Origin: Bacteroidaceae bacterium | GTDB lineage: Bacteria; Bacteroidota; Bacteroidia; Bacteroidales; Bacteroidaceae | Direction of reading: 5' to 3' | DNA length: 64,000 nt | NCBI GenBank assembly: GCA_017458585.1 | Contig: JAFTAJ010000045.1 | Coordinates: 109,179 to 173,178, forward strand | Part shown: positions 1 through 9,619 of the stretch, piece by piece | Layout of the letters: each line of letters opens with the position of its first letter | How positions within the stretch are numbered: position 1 is the stretch's first letter | Notes under the pieces: generated by a model | What the model was told of the DNA's origin: nothing | Databases searched by the model: none | What the model saw: only the letters and a program-made list of their open reading frames with translations | Made by a program: the position numbers and the translations under genes

Positions 1-75
1 CTTGGTGAGGAGCTCCAAGCTGACATCAGCAACTGTCTGGCCCTCAATCTCGCAATATACAAATACGTTATTCAT
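1..75 (-). CDS. etfA: Electron transfer flavoprotein subunit alpha, N-terminal fragment
   Basis: Only the first 25 codons lie in the window; the rest continues past the left edge. The readable peptide starts MNNVFVYCEIEG, the usual opening of Bacteroidales EtfA. The start ATG (73-75) is 4 bases after the etfB stop, so the two are translated as a pair. With EtfB, EtfA forms the FAD-containing heterodimer that takes electrons from acyl-CoA dehydrogenases. The call rests on the start motif and on the neighbour. Confidence 0.85.
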   Translation of the reverse strand, partial: MNNVFVYCEIEGQTVADVSLELLTK

Positions 76-79
76 ATCT

Positions 80-961
80 TTAGCCAATAATCTTCTCGTT
101 CAACAATTCCTGAATCAGGGTATCAATCTCTTCGTCGCTACCGCTCATGGTACGGCTCTCCTTAGCCTTGAACACGATATTCTGCACCGACTTAACATTG
201 GTAGGCGAGCCTGCCTTACCAATCTGTGCGGGGTCAGCATCGATATCGGCTGCACCCCACTGGGTGATGTCGAGGTAAGGCTTCTTGGCAATAACCGGAG
301 CGAGAGCCTCGGCCTGCTCGGGAGTACGCTCAGCGGCAGCAGTAGCGTTCTTGTACTTCATCACGCGCTTAGCGTTGCGGGGACGACAGGGGGCAGCTGA
401 GCCGTTGACTGTTACCACCAATGGCAGGGGAGCCTCAACCGTCTCTACGCCACCGTCGATGTGACGCTTCACAACAATCTTTTTCTTCTCAGGGTCGAGG
501 CTGATAATCTCCTCGGCATAGGTCACCTGGGTAAGGCCAAGCTTCTCGGCTATCTGAGGACCAACCTGAGCGGTGTCACCATCGATGGCCTGACGACCGC
601 CGAGGATGATATCATACTCGCCAATCTTCTTGATGGCCTGCGACAGCGTATAGCTAGTGGCCAGAGTGTCGGCGCCGCCCAGCGGACGGTCGGTAACAAC
701 GTAGCCCTGATCGGCACCCCTGTAGAGAGCCTCACGGATAACCTCTGCAGACTTGGGCAGACCCATCGTCAGCACCGAGATGGTAGAGCCGGGGAACTGC
801 TCCTTGAGTCGCAGTGCCTGCTCAAGGGCGTTGAGGTCCTCGGGGTTGAATACTGCGGGCAGGGCAGCGCGGTTAACGGTGCCCTCGGGAGTCATAGCAT
901 CGGGGCCCACATTACGTGTGTCGGGCACCTGCTTGGCTAAGACAACAATTTTCAAACTCAT
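80..961 (-). CDS. etfB: Electron transfer flavoprotein subunit beta
   Basis: A 293-residue protein, somewhat longer than the roughly 255 residues of classical EtfB/FixA. It binds the nucleotide of the ETF heterodimer and passes electrons from flavoprotein dehydrogenases. The ETF-beta signature is at residues 164-185 (VKRHIDGGVETVEAPLPLVV), and the nucleotide-loop segment GRQAIDGDTAQVGP is at 122-135. The ATG at 959-961 gives the normal MSLKIVVLAKQVPDT opening. etfA follows after 4 bases, and an acyl-CoA synthetase lies upstream on the same strand, which suggests acyl-CoA metabolism. Whether the complex bifurcates electrons cannot be told from beta alone. Confidence 0.95.
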   Translation of the reverse strand: MSLKIVVLAKQVPDTRNVGPDAMTPEGTVNRAALPAVFNPEDLNALEQALRLKEQFPGSTISVLTMGLPKSAEVIREALYRGADQGYVVTDRPLGGADTLATSYTLSQAIKKIGEYDIILGGRQAIDGDTAQVGPQIAEKLGLTQVTYAEEIISLDPEKKKIVVKRHIDGGVETVEAPLPLVVTVNGSAAPCRPRNAKRVMKYKNATAAAERTPEQAEALAPVIAKKPYLDITQWGAADIDADPAQIGKAGSPTNVKSVQNIVFKAKESRTMSGSDEEIDTLIQELLNEKIIG

Positions 962-1005
962 AATTTTCTGGTATTTATAATTATAATGTCGTTACTTTGA
1001 AAGTG

Positions 1006-1013
1006 CAAAATTA
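1006..1013 (-). promoter_or_regulatory. Bacteroidetes-type -7 box for etfBA
   Basis: Read on the minus strand this is TAATTTTG, a full match to the TAnnTTTG -7 consensus, 45 bases upstream of the etfB start. No TTTG at the usual 19-21 base spacing was found, so the -33 element is weak or absent. Confidence 0.5.
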
Positions 1014-1148
1014 AGAATACTTTTCCAAAACCGCGCATAAAAACTGCGGAAATTACACATTCGCAATAGATTTTGTGCAATTTCCGCAACCACAGTAAGC
1101 AAAACCTCTCAGTTTTTCAACTCTTCAATTCTTCAGTCCTTCAATTCT

Positions 1149-2852
<1,704 letters not shown>

Positions 2853-3049
2853 CACCGCGAAATTACGATATTTTTCTAATATGTCAGTAATAAAAAAGAC
2901 ATAAAATACGAAAAAAAGAACATTTTCGCACACACTCACCGCCCAGTGTGCAATAAAATCCGACATTTTCGCCTTCGTTATCGTTTTCGCTATTGTTTTC
3001 GCTATCGTTCTTGTCTTTTTTCATCGAAAAGACTGAAAAACCTACGGAT

Positions 3050-3083
3050 TTTGTAACGAGTTAAAAATATATTGGTATTTTTG
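3050..3083 (+). promoter_or_regulatory. Promoter of the LRR/discoidin gene
   Basis: TTTG at 3050-3053 and TATTTTTG at 3076-3083 (consensus TAnnTTTG) are separated by 22 bases, slightly wide. The start codon at 3137 follows a run of heptads of the form GTAAACT (about 3100-3132). Confidence 0.6.
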
Positions 3084-3136
3084 CGATACAATTAGATATC
3101 GTTGTAAACTGTAAACTATAAACTCTAAACTATTAT

Positions 3137-5821
3137 ATGAGGAAATTTCTTATTCTCTTTTTTACCATAATCGCTGTTCACTGCAACGCAGAGGTAGTGA
3201 AGAAACTGATTGACGGCGTGTATTACAACTTCGACACCAGCACCCGCAAGGTCACCTTCGTCACCGGCCAGGGCAGCGGCACCAACCGCACGGAGTTTAA
3301 GGGCAAGAGCCTCCACGTGCCTGCCACAATGGAGCTGGACGGCGTGACCTACACCATGGGCAATATCGGCAACGCCTTCCAGGGATGCCAGAACCTGGAG
3401 GAGCTGACCTTCGACTCGCCCGTACAATTCACCGAGATTTCACTCTGGGCCTTTGCCGAGTGTCCCAAGTTGAAGAGCGTCGTGGTGCCCGAGGGAGTCA
3501 CCACGCTGGGTGCCGACCGCGCCTTCGGTTCCGACAAGAGTCTGGAGGAGGCCACGCTGCCCACCACCATCAAGACTATCGGTGGGTGGTCGTTCTTTGA
3601 CGACCCCGCACTCAAGGTGGTGCATATCAATGCGCCCAAGCCGCCATCGCTGGGCACCTACGCCTTTGGCGGCAGCACAAGCTGCGTCATCACTGTGCCC
3701 GACGAGGCGTACGACACATACAAAAACTCCTCCACGTGGAAGACCTTCACCCTGATGAAGGCCAGCGAGTACTCCACCAGTTCGGGCAAGATTGCCCTGC
3801 TCAACTACCTCGCAGCCAACGCTGAAACGATGGGCGAGGCCAAGGGCGGCACCACTCCCGACGTCTATCCGCAGGACATGTACGACACCTTCCTAGCTGC
3901 CAAGGTCCACGCCGACACTATCAGCCTGGGCGACTACGACGAGGACACCTACAACCAGGCTCAGGAGTCGCTACAGTCTGCATGGGAGGCAATGCTGCAG
4001 AGCCACAACGCCATCACCACAGGCTACTACAACATACAGAGCGCCTACGCCGCCTTCTTCAAGAACCAGAAGGAGCACAAGGGCTGGACCTCCTCCAAGG
4101 GCACCACTCTGGCGTGGGAGAGCTACATGGATCTCGACCCCTATCAGGCGTTCTATGTCGAGGCGCTCGACGACGGCAACTACAAGATACGCAGCTTCGC
4201 CACAGGCAAGTATGTCGTCGGTGCCGCCAGAAACAGCAGCGGCCAGGTCGTGACGATGGACGACGAGGCCGAAGTAGAGCAGATCATCACGCCCCTCGGC
4301 CACACCCAATGGACTATCAACGACACACACAACAGCATCACCTATTACCCCCAAAACCACAGCTCCGGCTCAGGCAAGCAGGGCAACATCGTGCTGACCA
4401 ATGCCAACAGCGTTGACGGGCAGTCCACCTGGAGATTCATCCCCATCCACGACAATGTGGTGGAGGTGCTCGCCATGGTCATGCAGTCAAAGGAGACCAC
4501 CGAGCGCCTGGTGGCCCTTCAGGCTAAGGCCGACTCGCTCAGCAACACGGTGCTCAACTACACCATGAGCACCTCCAAGCTCATTACCTCCGCCAGCCAG
4601 TTCTCGTCAAACGCCAAGTCCAACAAGGAGGGCACCTACGAGTCGCTGATTGACGGCAGCACCACGGGCAGCCCCTTCTTCCACTCCACCTATGGCGACC
4701 CCGCCGACCCGGGAGTGCCCCACTACCTGCAGGTGGACCTCAAGACCCATCCCATCAAGGCGTTCAAGGCCGTGCTGGCACGCCGCAGCGGAGGCTATGG
4801 CTACGCCGATGCCACGAAGGACATGCTCATCTCGGCATCCAACGACGGCGTACATTTCAAGGATATCACCCATTATTACTCCAGCTGGAACCCCGATGTG
4901 GTAGAGGCAAAGACCACCGACCTCATCCTGCTCAGGGGTGAGTATCGCTACATCCGCTTCACCGTGCTGAAGACCCAGCAGAACCGTTGCAACAGCGGCC
5001 AGACGCATCCCTACTTCACGCTGAGCGAGTTGCAGATGTATGAGGCCGTGCTCGACGAGGAGCACTCCACCTACTTCGACTCCGTCGAGAAGCAGGAGGC
5101 CTACGCCCAGCTGCAGGAACTGCTCAAGAGTCAGGCCGACATAGTGGCCAGCGGCGTGGCTACCCAGGAGGATATCGACCAGCTGCAGGCTGCCATGAAC
5201 AACCTCGAGAACCCGCAACCCAAGCCCGAGGAGACAATCCCCGTGGTCGGCTCGCAGACTATGCATGTCAAAGGCAGCTGGCTGGCCATCGGCAATATGG
5301 TCAAGCCCAAGGATGCCGACTGCGGCTTCGACTACACAGGATATGTGCGCCAGCACCTCTATTTCGACGAAGTCATTGTGCAGCCCGTCGGCAGAGGCAA
5401 GATCAACTCCGCCTACCTTAACATCAAGCAGGCCGACTACTACACCGTGGAGCTCGGCTCCACCGACTGCGCAGCCGGCACCCCCGTCGGCACACTCAGC
5501 GACTATGTCAACGCCACCAACTCAGGCTCCTTCGCCTTCTGGATGCGCAAGGTCATCGACCTCATCATCAGTGTCAGTCCGGAGGCCAAGGTGGTGCTCT
5601 GCACACCGCGCCACTACGGCGAGGGCACAGCCCTGCTGCCTTACGCCGCCCTCATCCGCCAGATAGCCGAGTACGAGGGCTACCCCGTGGCCGACCTCAC
5701 CGCTCGCTGTGGCGGGCAGAACCTGGAGAGCGAGCTGTGCGACCAAGAGGTGCAGCAAATGATAGCCAACGAAGTGAACGACGCACTCCTCAAGGTGCTC
5801 AAATATGATTCCACACAATAG
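3137..5821 (+). CDS. Secreted BspA-type LRR / discoidin protein with degenerate SGNH domain
   Basis: An 894-residue exported protein with a signal peptide at about 1-18. BspA-like LRR_5 repeats follow at about 55-205 (repeats of the type LEELTF, LKSVVVPEGVTTLG, LEEATLPTTIKTIG), then a helical spacer. An F5/8 type C (discoidin-like) carbohydrate- or surface-binding domain spans about 480-638, and an SGNH-hydrolase-like fold about 708-891. The last domain aligns along its length with the next gene product but has lost the catalytic motifs: GTSI became GNMV, GIND became GSTD, and the Asp/His pair became Glu/Cys. It is therefore probably a binding module. The gene is followed after 19 bases by that active paralogue. 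Overall role is inferred to be adhesion or glycan binding at the cell surface. Confidence 0.8.
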   Translation: MRKFLILFFTIIAVHCNAEVVKKLIDGVYYNFDTSTRKVTFVTGQGSGTNRTEFKGKSLHVPATMELDGVTYTMGNIGNAFQGCQNLEELTFDSPVQFTEISLWAFAECPKLKSVVVPEGVTTLGADRAFGSDKSLEEATLPTTIKTIGGWSFFDDPALKVVHINAPKPPSLGTYAFGGSTSCVITVPDEAYDTYKNSSTWKTFTLMKASEYSTSSGKIALLNYLAANAETMGEAKGGTTPDVYPQDMYDTFLAAKVHADTISLGDYDEDTYNQAQESLQSAWEAMLQSHNAITTGYYNIQSAYAAFFKNQKEHKGWTSSKGTTLAWESYMDLDPYQAFYVEALDDGNYKIRSFATGKYVVGAARNSSGQVVTMDDEAEVEQIITPLGHTQWTINDTHNSITYYPQNHSSGSGKQGNIVLTNANSVDGQSTWRFIPIHDNVVEVLAMVMQSKETTERLVALQAKADSLSNTVLNYTMSTSKLITSASQFSSNAKSNKEGTYESLIDGSTTGSPFFHSTYGDPADPGVPHYLQVDLKTHPIKAFKAVLARRSGGYGYADATKDMLISASNDGVHFKDITHYYSSWNPDVVEAKTTDLILLRGEYRYIRFTVLKTQQNRCNSGQTHPYFTLSELQMYEAVLDEEHSTYFDSVEKQEAYAQLQELLKSQADIVASGVATQEDIDQLQAAMNNLENPQPKPEETIPVVGSQTMHVKGSWLAIGNMVKPKDADCGFDYTGYVRQHLYFDEVIVQPVGRGKINSAYLNIKQADYYTVELGSTDCAAGTPVGTLSDYVNATNSGSFAFWMRKVIDLIISVSPEAKVVLCTPRHYGEGTALLPYAALIRQIAEYEGYPVADLTARCGGQNLESELCDQEVQQMIANEVNDALLKVLKYDSTQ

Positions 5822-5840
5822 CAACAAATAATGTCTGATT

Positions 5841-6653
5841 ATGAAAAAGTCCATCCTTTTCTATTCTCTATTCACTATTCTCTATTCTCTGACCTCCAAT
5901 GTCTTTGGCCAGACAATAAAAGTGCACGAAGGCACCAACACCACCAGCTACAATACCCAGCTCGTCGATAGCATCACCTTCGACGAAGTCAACCTGCTAC
6001 CCGACGGCATACCGTGCACCACCACCATCGAGATTGACGCCCACTGGTGCGCCCTGGGCACCTCCATCACCTATCTCAACGACTACGACAAGCAAGGCCG
6101 CTTTGAGAAAGGCTATATGGACCGCACCCTCGACCAGCTCCACTTCCGCAAGATGACCAACCAGGGCGTCAGCGGCGGCTGCATCAAGTCGGCCTACGAC
6201 AAGGTCATCAAGGCCGACTACTACACCATCGAGCACGGCATCAACGACTGGGGACAGTTCACACCCGTGGGCACCTTCGACGACTACCTCAACAAGACCA
6301 ACAACGGCTCGTTCGCCTACTGGTATCGCATGGTCATCGACCGCATCTTCAGCGTCAACCCCAAGGCCAAGGTGGTGCTCTGCACACCGCGCAAGGCCTA
6401 CAACTTCAGCGGCTACCTGCCCGCCCACTGCATGGGCGACCTCAACGGCATCTATCTGGCCGACTATGTCAACATCATACGCCAGATAGCCGAGTACGAG
6501 GGCTTCCCCTTGGCCGACTTCTATGCTGAGTGCGGCGGCCAGCGCGACCTTGCCCGCATGTCGATGGACAGTGCCCTCCACCCCAACGACGAGGGCTACC
6601 AGATGATGGCAAACGTGCTAATTCCCGCGCTAAGGAAAGTTATTGTTAAGTAA
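5841..6653 (+). CDS. Secreted SGNH/GDSL-family hydrolase
   Basis: A 270-residue SGNH-fold esterase, probably a carbohydrate or lipid deacetylase acting outside the inner membrane. The catalytic set is intact: Ser75 in LGTSITYLND (block I), Gly in NQGVSGG (block II), Asn135 in GINDWG (block III), and Asp243/His247 in DSALHP (block V). The signal peptide (about 1-23) is encoded by TTCTATT/CTCTATT heptads at 5859-5890. An intervening segment (about 24-50) resembles the short linker seen in Bacteroidales surface proteins. It is paired with the upstream gene, whose C-terminal domain is its catalytically dead paralogue. The substrate is unknown. Confidence 0.85.
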   Translation: MKKSILFYSLFTILYSLTSNVFGQTIKVHEGTNTTSYNTQLVDSITFDEVNLLPDGIPCTTTIEIDAHWCALGTSITYLNDYDKQGRFEKGYMDRTLDQLHFRKMTNQGVSGGCIKSAYDKVIKADYYTIEHGINDWGQFTPVGTFDDYLNKTNNGSFAYWYRMVIDRIFSVNPKAKVVLCTPRKAYNFSGYLPAHCMGDLNGIYLADYVNIIRQIAEYEGFPLADFYAECGGQRDLARMSMDSALHPNDEGYQMMANVLIPALRKVIVK

Positions 6654-6720
6654 TAATACCATAAATTTGGCTGCAATAGAATAAATCGCTAAATTCGCCA
6701 CGAAATAACAAATAGCCAAA

Positions 6721-7098
6721 ATGAAAAGACTTTACATTCTTATAGCTGCGCTGCTCATGCTGGGCGTGCGCGCCAGCTGGGCGGACGTTCTTACCGCCAA
6801 TGTGCTCGCCTACGACAAGAACGGCGAGGAGACCGTCATCAAGATGAAATACGAAGTGCTTGATGAGAGCGCAAAGACATGCTGCATCTATGGCACCTAC
6901 TCAGAAAGAGCTATCGACCCCGACAATCCCTCAGGCCCCGCCCACGGCACAACGCAAGTGGTCAAGGGCGGCTCCTACGACTCCTACCCCAGATACATGC
7001 GCATCTTCGACCACAACAACGGCGGCAACCCCACGGTTGTCAACCAACACATCGGCTTCCGCCTCGTGATCAGCCCCAGAATACTGAAAGGACACTAA
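6721..7098 (+). pseudogene. Chimeric remnant: LRR-protein N terminus joined to SUMF1-like C terminus
   Basis: A 125-residue reading frame with a clear signal peptide (about 1-21). Residues about 23-65 resemble the start of BspA-type LRR proteins (MKYEVLDESAKTCCIYG). The rest, from NPSGPAHGTTQVVKGGSYDS to IGFRLV, resembles only the last stretch of a formylglycine-generating-enzyme (SUMF1) domain; compare NPTGPTSGSYRVDRGGSWS in the protein at 40225-41073. The catalytic body of the SUMF1 domain is missing. The simplest reading is a large internal deletion or a fusion of two gene ends. It could still be expressed as a short secreted protein. Confidence 0.55.
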
Positions 7099-7099
7099 G

Positions 7100-7226
7100 A
7101 AAAAAGAAGTTAAAGAAGTTAACGCCCGCAAGCGGGCTAGAATGCCAAAGGCATCGCGAGAGCTTCATCGGTGGTCGCACAAAGTGCGGGCCGATATTAA
7201 GAAGCTCGAGAGTGAAACGGCAAGTT
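7100..7226 (+). repeat. TGGTCGC...GCGGG stem-loop element with 43-bp-type hairpin
   Basis: Holds a single inverted copy of the GCCCGCAAGCGGGC hairpin unit found as a 3 x 43 bp tandem at 63639-63775. A structured element follows: GAGCTTCATCGG (7160-7171) pairs with the end of CCGATATTAAGAAGCTC (7191-7207) around an inner GCAC-AAA-GTGC hairpin, ending in GAGAGTGAAACGGCAAG. Related elements occur at 8820-8998, 10955-11009 and 13261-13380. No gene was seen in 7099-7448. Confidence 0.7.
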
Positions 7227-7330
7227 AAAGACAATACTCCAGCCTCAATCAAAACATTCGACTATCGTCTAGCGAATATAATGCATTTACCTTGTAACTC
7301 GCCCTATAGGGAGAGTTGAGAGGGTCTTGC

Positions 7331-7410
7331 GCGATAACTTCGAGGAGCCACAGGCTCCGATAACTTCGAGCAGCGAAGCTGCGATAACTTCCGAGCGAAG
7401 CGATAACTTC
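7331..7410 (+). promoter_or_regulatory. Hairpin/GATAACTTC leader array upstream of gdhA
   Basis: Four GATAACTTC/GATAACTTCC motifs separated by small hairpins: GGAGCC-ACA-GGCTCC, GCAGC-GAA-GCTGC and GC-GAA-GC. The array ends 38 bases before the gdhA ATG. It is in the same orientation, relative to its gene, as the arrays upstream of purA, the AlkD-like gene and the M13 peptidase gene. The flank just upstream (AATACTCCAGCCTCAATCAA) is shared with the array at 63479-63604. Confidence 0.75.
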
Positions 7411-7448
7411 TAAAAATTGAAAATAACTTTTTTAATTTTAAATCTAAT

Positions 7449-8786
7449 ATGGTAACACAAAAAATCATGGCCGACCTTGAGGCCAAGCATCCTGGTGAAT
7501 CAGAGTTTCTCCAGGCAGTAAGAGAGGTGCTGCTCTCCGTAGAAGATGTTTACAACCAGCACCCCGAGTTTGAGAAAAACAAAATCGTTGAGCGTCTTGT
7601 GGAGCCCGACCGCATCCTCACCTTCCGCGTGGTGTGGGAGGACGACAAGGGCGAGCTGCAAGTCAACCGCGGCTACCGCGTGCAGTTCAACAACGCCATC
7701 GGCCCCTACAAGGGCGGCATCCGTTTCCACGCCTCCGTCAACCTCAGCATCCTGAAGTTCCTCGGCTTCGAGCAGACCTTCAAGAATGCCCTCACCACCC
7801 TGCCCATGGGCGGTGCCAAGGGCGGTAGCGACTTCTCGCCGCGCGGCAAGAGCAACGCCGAGATACGCCGCTTCTGCCAGGCCTTCATGCTCGAGCTGTG
7901 GCGCAACATCGGTCCCGACCAGGACGTGCCCGCCGGCGACATCGGCGTAGGCGGTCGCGAGGTAGGCTACCTCTATGGTATGTATAAGAAGCTGCAGCGC
8001 GAGCACACCGGCACCATCACCGGCAAGGGCCTCGAGTTTGGCGGCTCCATCCTGCGTCCCGAGGCCACCGGCTTCGGCGCCCTCTACTTCGTCAACCAGA
8101 TGCTGGAGGAGAAAGGCATCGACATCAAGGGCAAGACAGTGGCCATCTCCGGCTTCGGCAATGTAGCATGGGGTGCAGCCACCAAGGCTGTGCAGCTCGG
8201 TGCCAAGGTAGTGACCATCTCCGGTCCCGACGGCTATGTATATGACCCCGATGGCATCAGCGGCGACAAGATTGACTACATGCTCGAGCTGCGCGAGAGC
8301 GGCAACGACATCGTAGCCCCCTACGCCGACAAGTATCCCTCCGCCACCTTCTATCCCGGCCGCAAGCCGTGGGAGCGCAAGGTGGACATCGCGCTGCCCT
8401 GCGCCACGCAGAACGAGGTGAGCGCCACTGACGCCCAGCAGCTCATCGACAACAAGACCCTCTGCATCGCCGAGGTCAGCAACATGGGATGCACCGAGGA
8501 GGCAGCCACCCTGTTCCTGCAGAACAAGATGCTCTTCGCCCCCGGCAAGGCCGTCAACGCAGGCGGCGTGGCCACCAGCGGCCTCGAGATGAGCCAGAAC
8601 GCCATGCACCTCTCCTGGACCGCCGCCGAGGTGGACCAGCGTCTGCACCACATCATGAGCTCCATCCACGGCCAGTGCCTCAAGTACGGCAAGGAGCCGA
8701 CGGGCTACATCAACTATGTGAAGGGCGCCAACATCGCCGGCTTCATGAAAGTAGCTAAGGCGATGATTGACCAAGGACCAATTTAA
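7449..8786 (+). CDS. gdhA: NADP-type glutamate dehydrogenase
   Basis: A 445-residue hexameric-class glutamate dehydrogenase that fixes ammonia onto 2-oxoglutarate. The dehydrogenase core has GPYKGGIRFH (substrate site), LPMGGAKGGSDF with the catalytic lysine, DVPAGDIGVGGREVG, and the Rossmann glycine motif SGFGNVAWG. Length and order match bacterial family I enzymes. The start ATG (MVTQKIMADLEAKHP) follows an AT-rich stretch after the hairpin leader array. The last 11 codons, KVAKAMIDQGPI plus stop, are repeated as non-coding DNA at 8999-9035 and 11010-11046. The likely terminator lies about 330 bases downstream (9112-9142), separated from the gene by repeats. Confidence 0.97.
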   Translation: MVTQKIMADLEAKHPGESEFLQAVREVLLSVEDVYNQHPEFEKNKIVERLVEPDRILTFRVVWEDDKGELQVNRGYRVQFNNAIGPYKGGIRFHASVNLSILKFLGFEQTFKNALTTLPMGGAKGGSDFSPRGKSNAEIRRFCQAFMLELWRNIGPDQDVPAGDIGVGGREVGYLYGMYKKLQREHTGTITGKGLEFGGSILRPEATGFGALYFVNQMLEEKGIDIKGKTVAISGFGNVAWGAATKAVQLGAKVVTISGPDGYVYDPDGISGDKIDYMLELRESGNDIVAPYADKYPSATFYPGRKPWERKVDIALPCATQNEVSATDAQQLIDNKTLCIAEVSNMGCTEEAATLFLQNKMLFAPGKAVNAGGVATSGLEMSQNAMHLSWTAAEVDQRLHHIMSSIHGQCLKYGKEPTGYINYVKGANIAGFMKVAKAMIDQGPI

Positions 8787-9040
8787 TGGGGACTTGGGCA
8801 AGCTGAGCCTTAGCTACTTCGCGAGCCGTAGCCGCATGGTCGCGCCGTCTCGAAAAAGTCAGGAGACTTTTTAGGCGCGGGTGCGGTAAGCGAAGGCGAG
8901 AGCGAAGCGGCAAGGTTGCGTTGCAAGCTCGCGAGCGTTTTGTCAGTGGTCGCCGAAGGCGGGCTGACATTAGAAAAACGCGAGAGCGAAGCGGCACAGT
9001 TGCTAAGGCGATGATTGACCAAGGACCAATTTAATCGGAA
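8787..9040 (+). repeat. Stem-loop repeats between gdhA and its terminator
   Basis: Two successive members of the TGGTCGC...GCGGG family. The first (about 8820-8905) contains the inner hairpin AAAAAGTCAGGAGACTTTTT, identical to one at about 13310-13330. The second (about 8933-8998) has arms GCGTTTTGTCAG and CTGACATTAGAAAAACGC. Each ends in a GCGAGAGCGAAGCGGCA tail. A copy of the gdhA 3' end follows. There is no coding potential. Confidence 0.7.
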
Positions 9041-9053
9041 GACCCCCTCCCCG
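8980..9053 (+). repeat. Direct repeat copy A carrying the gdhA 3' end
   Basis: About 75 bp: tail CGAGAGCGAAGCGGCACA, then gdhA-end sequence (8999-9035), then CGGAAGACCCCCTCCCC. The same order recurs at 10991-11066 with a handful of substitutions, about 2.0 kb away. The intact gdhA end is a third, shorter copy (8751-8787). The two long copies bracket the S24 peptidase gene region. Confidence 0.8.
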
Positions 9054-9111
9054 CTCCCCCATGAAGGGGGAGTGCACGGAATGTGGTACTTTTATCCCTT
9101 ATAAATTAAGA

Positions 9112-9142
9112 AGGAGAGAGGCTGTCCTCTCTCCTATTTTTG
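9112..9142 (+). terminator. Rho-independent terminator (gdhA)
   Basis: A perfect 10-bp stem AGGAGAGAGG (9112-9121) and CCTCTCTCCT (9126-9135) with a CTGT loop, followed by ATTTTTG. It is on the plus strand and is the first strong terminator after gdhA. Confidence 0.85.
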
Positions 9143-9177
9143 TTTGTTTGAGGCTGAGCGCCGTCCTCTGCCGTTCT

Positions 9178-9213
9178 AAAAAATCACGTGATTTCGTGAT
9201 TTCGTGATTTTTT
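9178..9213. terminator. A/T-flanked inverted repeat, possible bidirectional terminator
   Basis: Arms AAAAAATCACG (9178-9188) and CGTGATTTTTT (9203-9213) pair perfectly. The interior repeats TGATTTCG. Flanking A and T runs would allow termination on either strand. Confidence 0.5.
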
Positions 9214-9619
9214 CTGAGGAACGTTACCTCTGTTTGCTGCGATTCCTATCCCCCATTTCTTTATCCCCATCTCCTAACTGCAAAATCCCAACTCCTTATA
9301 TTTAAGTCAGTTCTCGCGCCAAATAAGCCCGAACTGCTACGCCGCACCTCTGACTTTTTTGAAATCATTTCAGGGCAAAATCGGAGGGGAACTTGACTAT
9401 TTGACGTCAAAACGCGTCAAATATTTTTTATATCTGTTTTTTTTTGCATAAGAATTGCATAAGTTGCTGATTATTAGCGTTTATTTTTTGAACAAAATTA
9501 TTTATATATATATATGATATATATATAAATAATTCATATAAGAAAGCTATCGCGAGGGGGATACCCCTTTCCTATAATTTTGACGTCAAATCGTTGAATC
9601 GTCAAATTCTTTTGACGGA
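9214..9619. other. AT-rich non-coding stretch with TGACGTCA boxes and long AT palindrome
   Basis: No gene was seen here. TTGACGTCAA occurs at 9401-9410 next to CGCGTCAAA, and TTGACGTCAAA at about 9580-9590 next to CGTCAAA and TTTTGACGG. Between them is a roughly 39-base near-perfect AT palindrome (9496-9534) centred on G9516. The layout resembles a regulatory or replication-control region, but no replication gene is present. It lies downstream of the minus-strand S24 gene. Confidence 0.45.

Noticed and set aside
7331..7410. Possible CRISPR array from regularly spaced short repeats
   Set aside because: Repeats are only 9-10 bases, the intervening sequences are self-complementary and of unequal length, and no cas gene is near.
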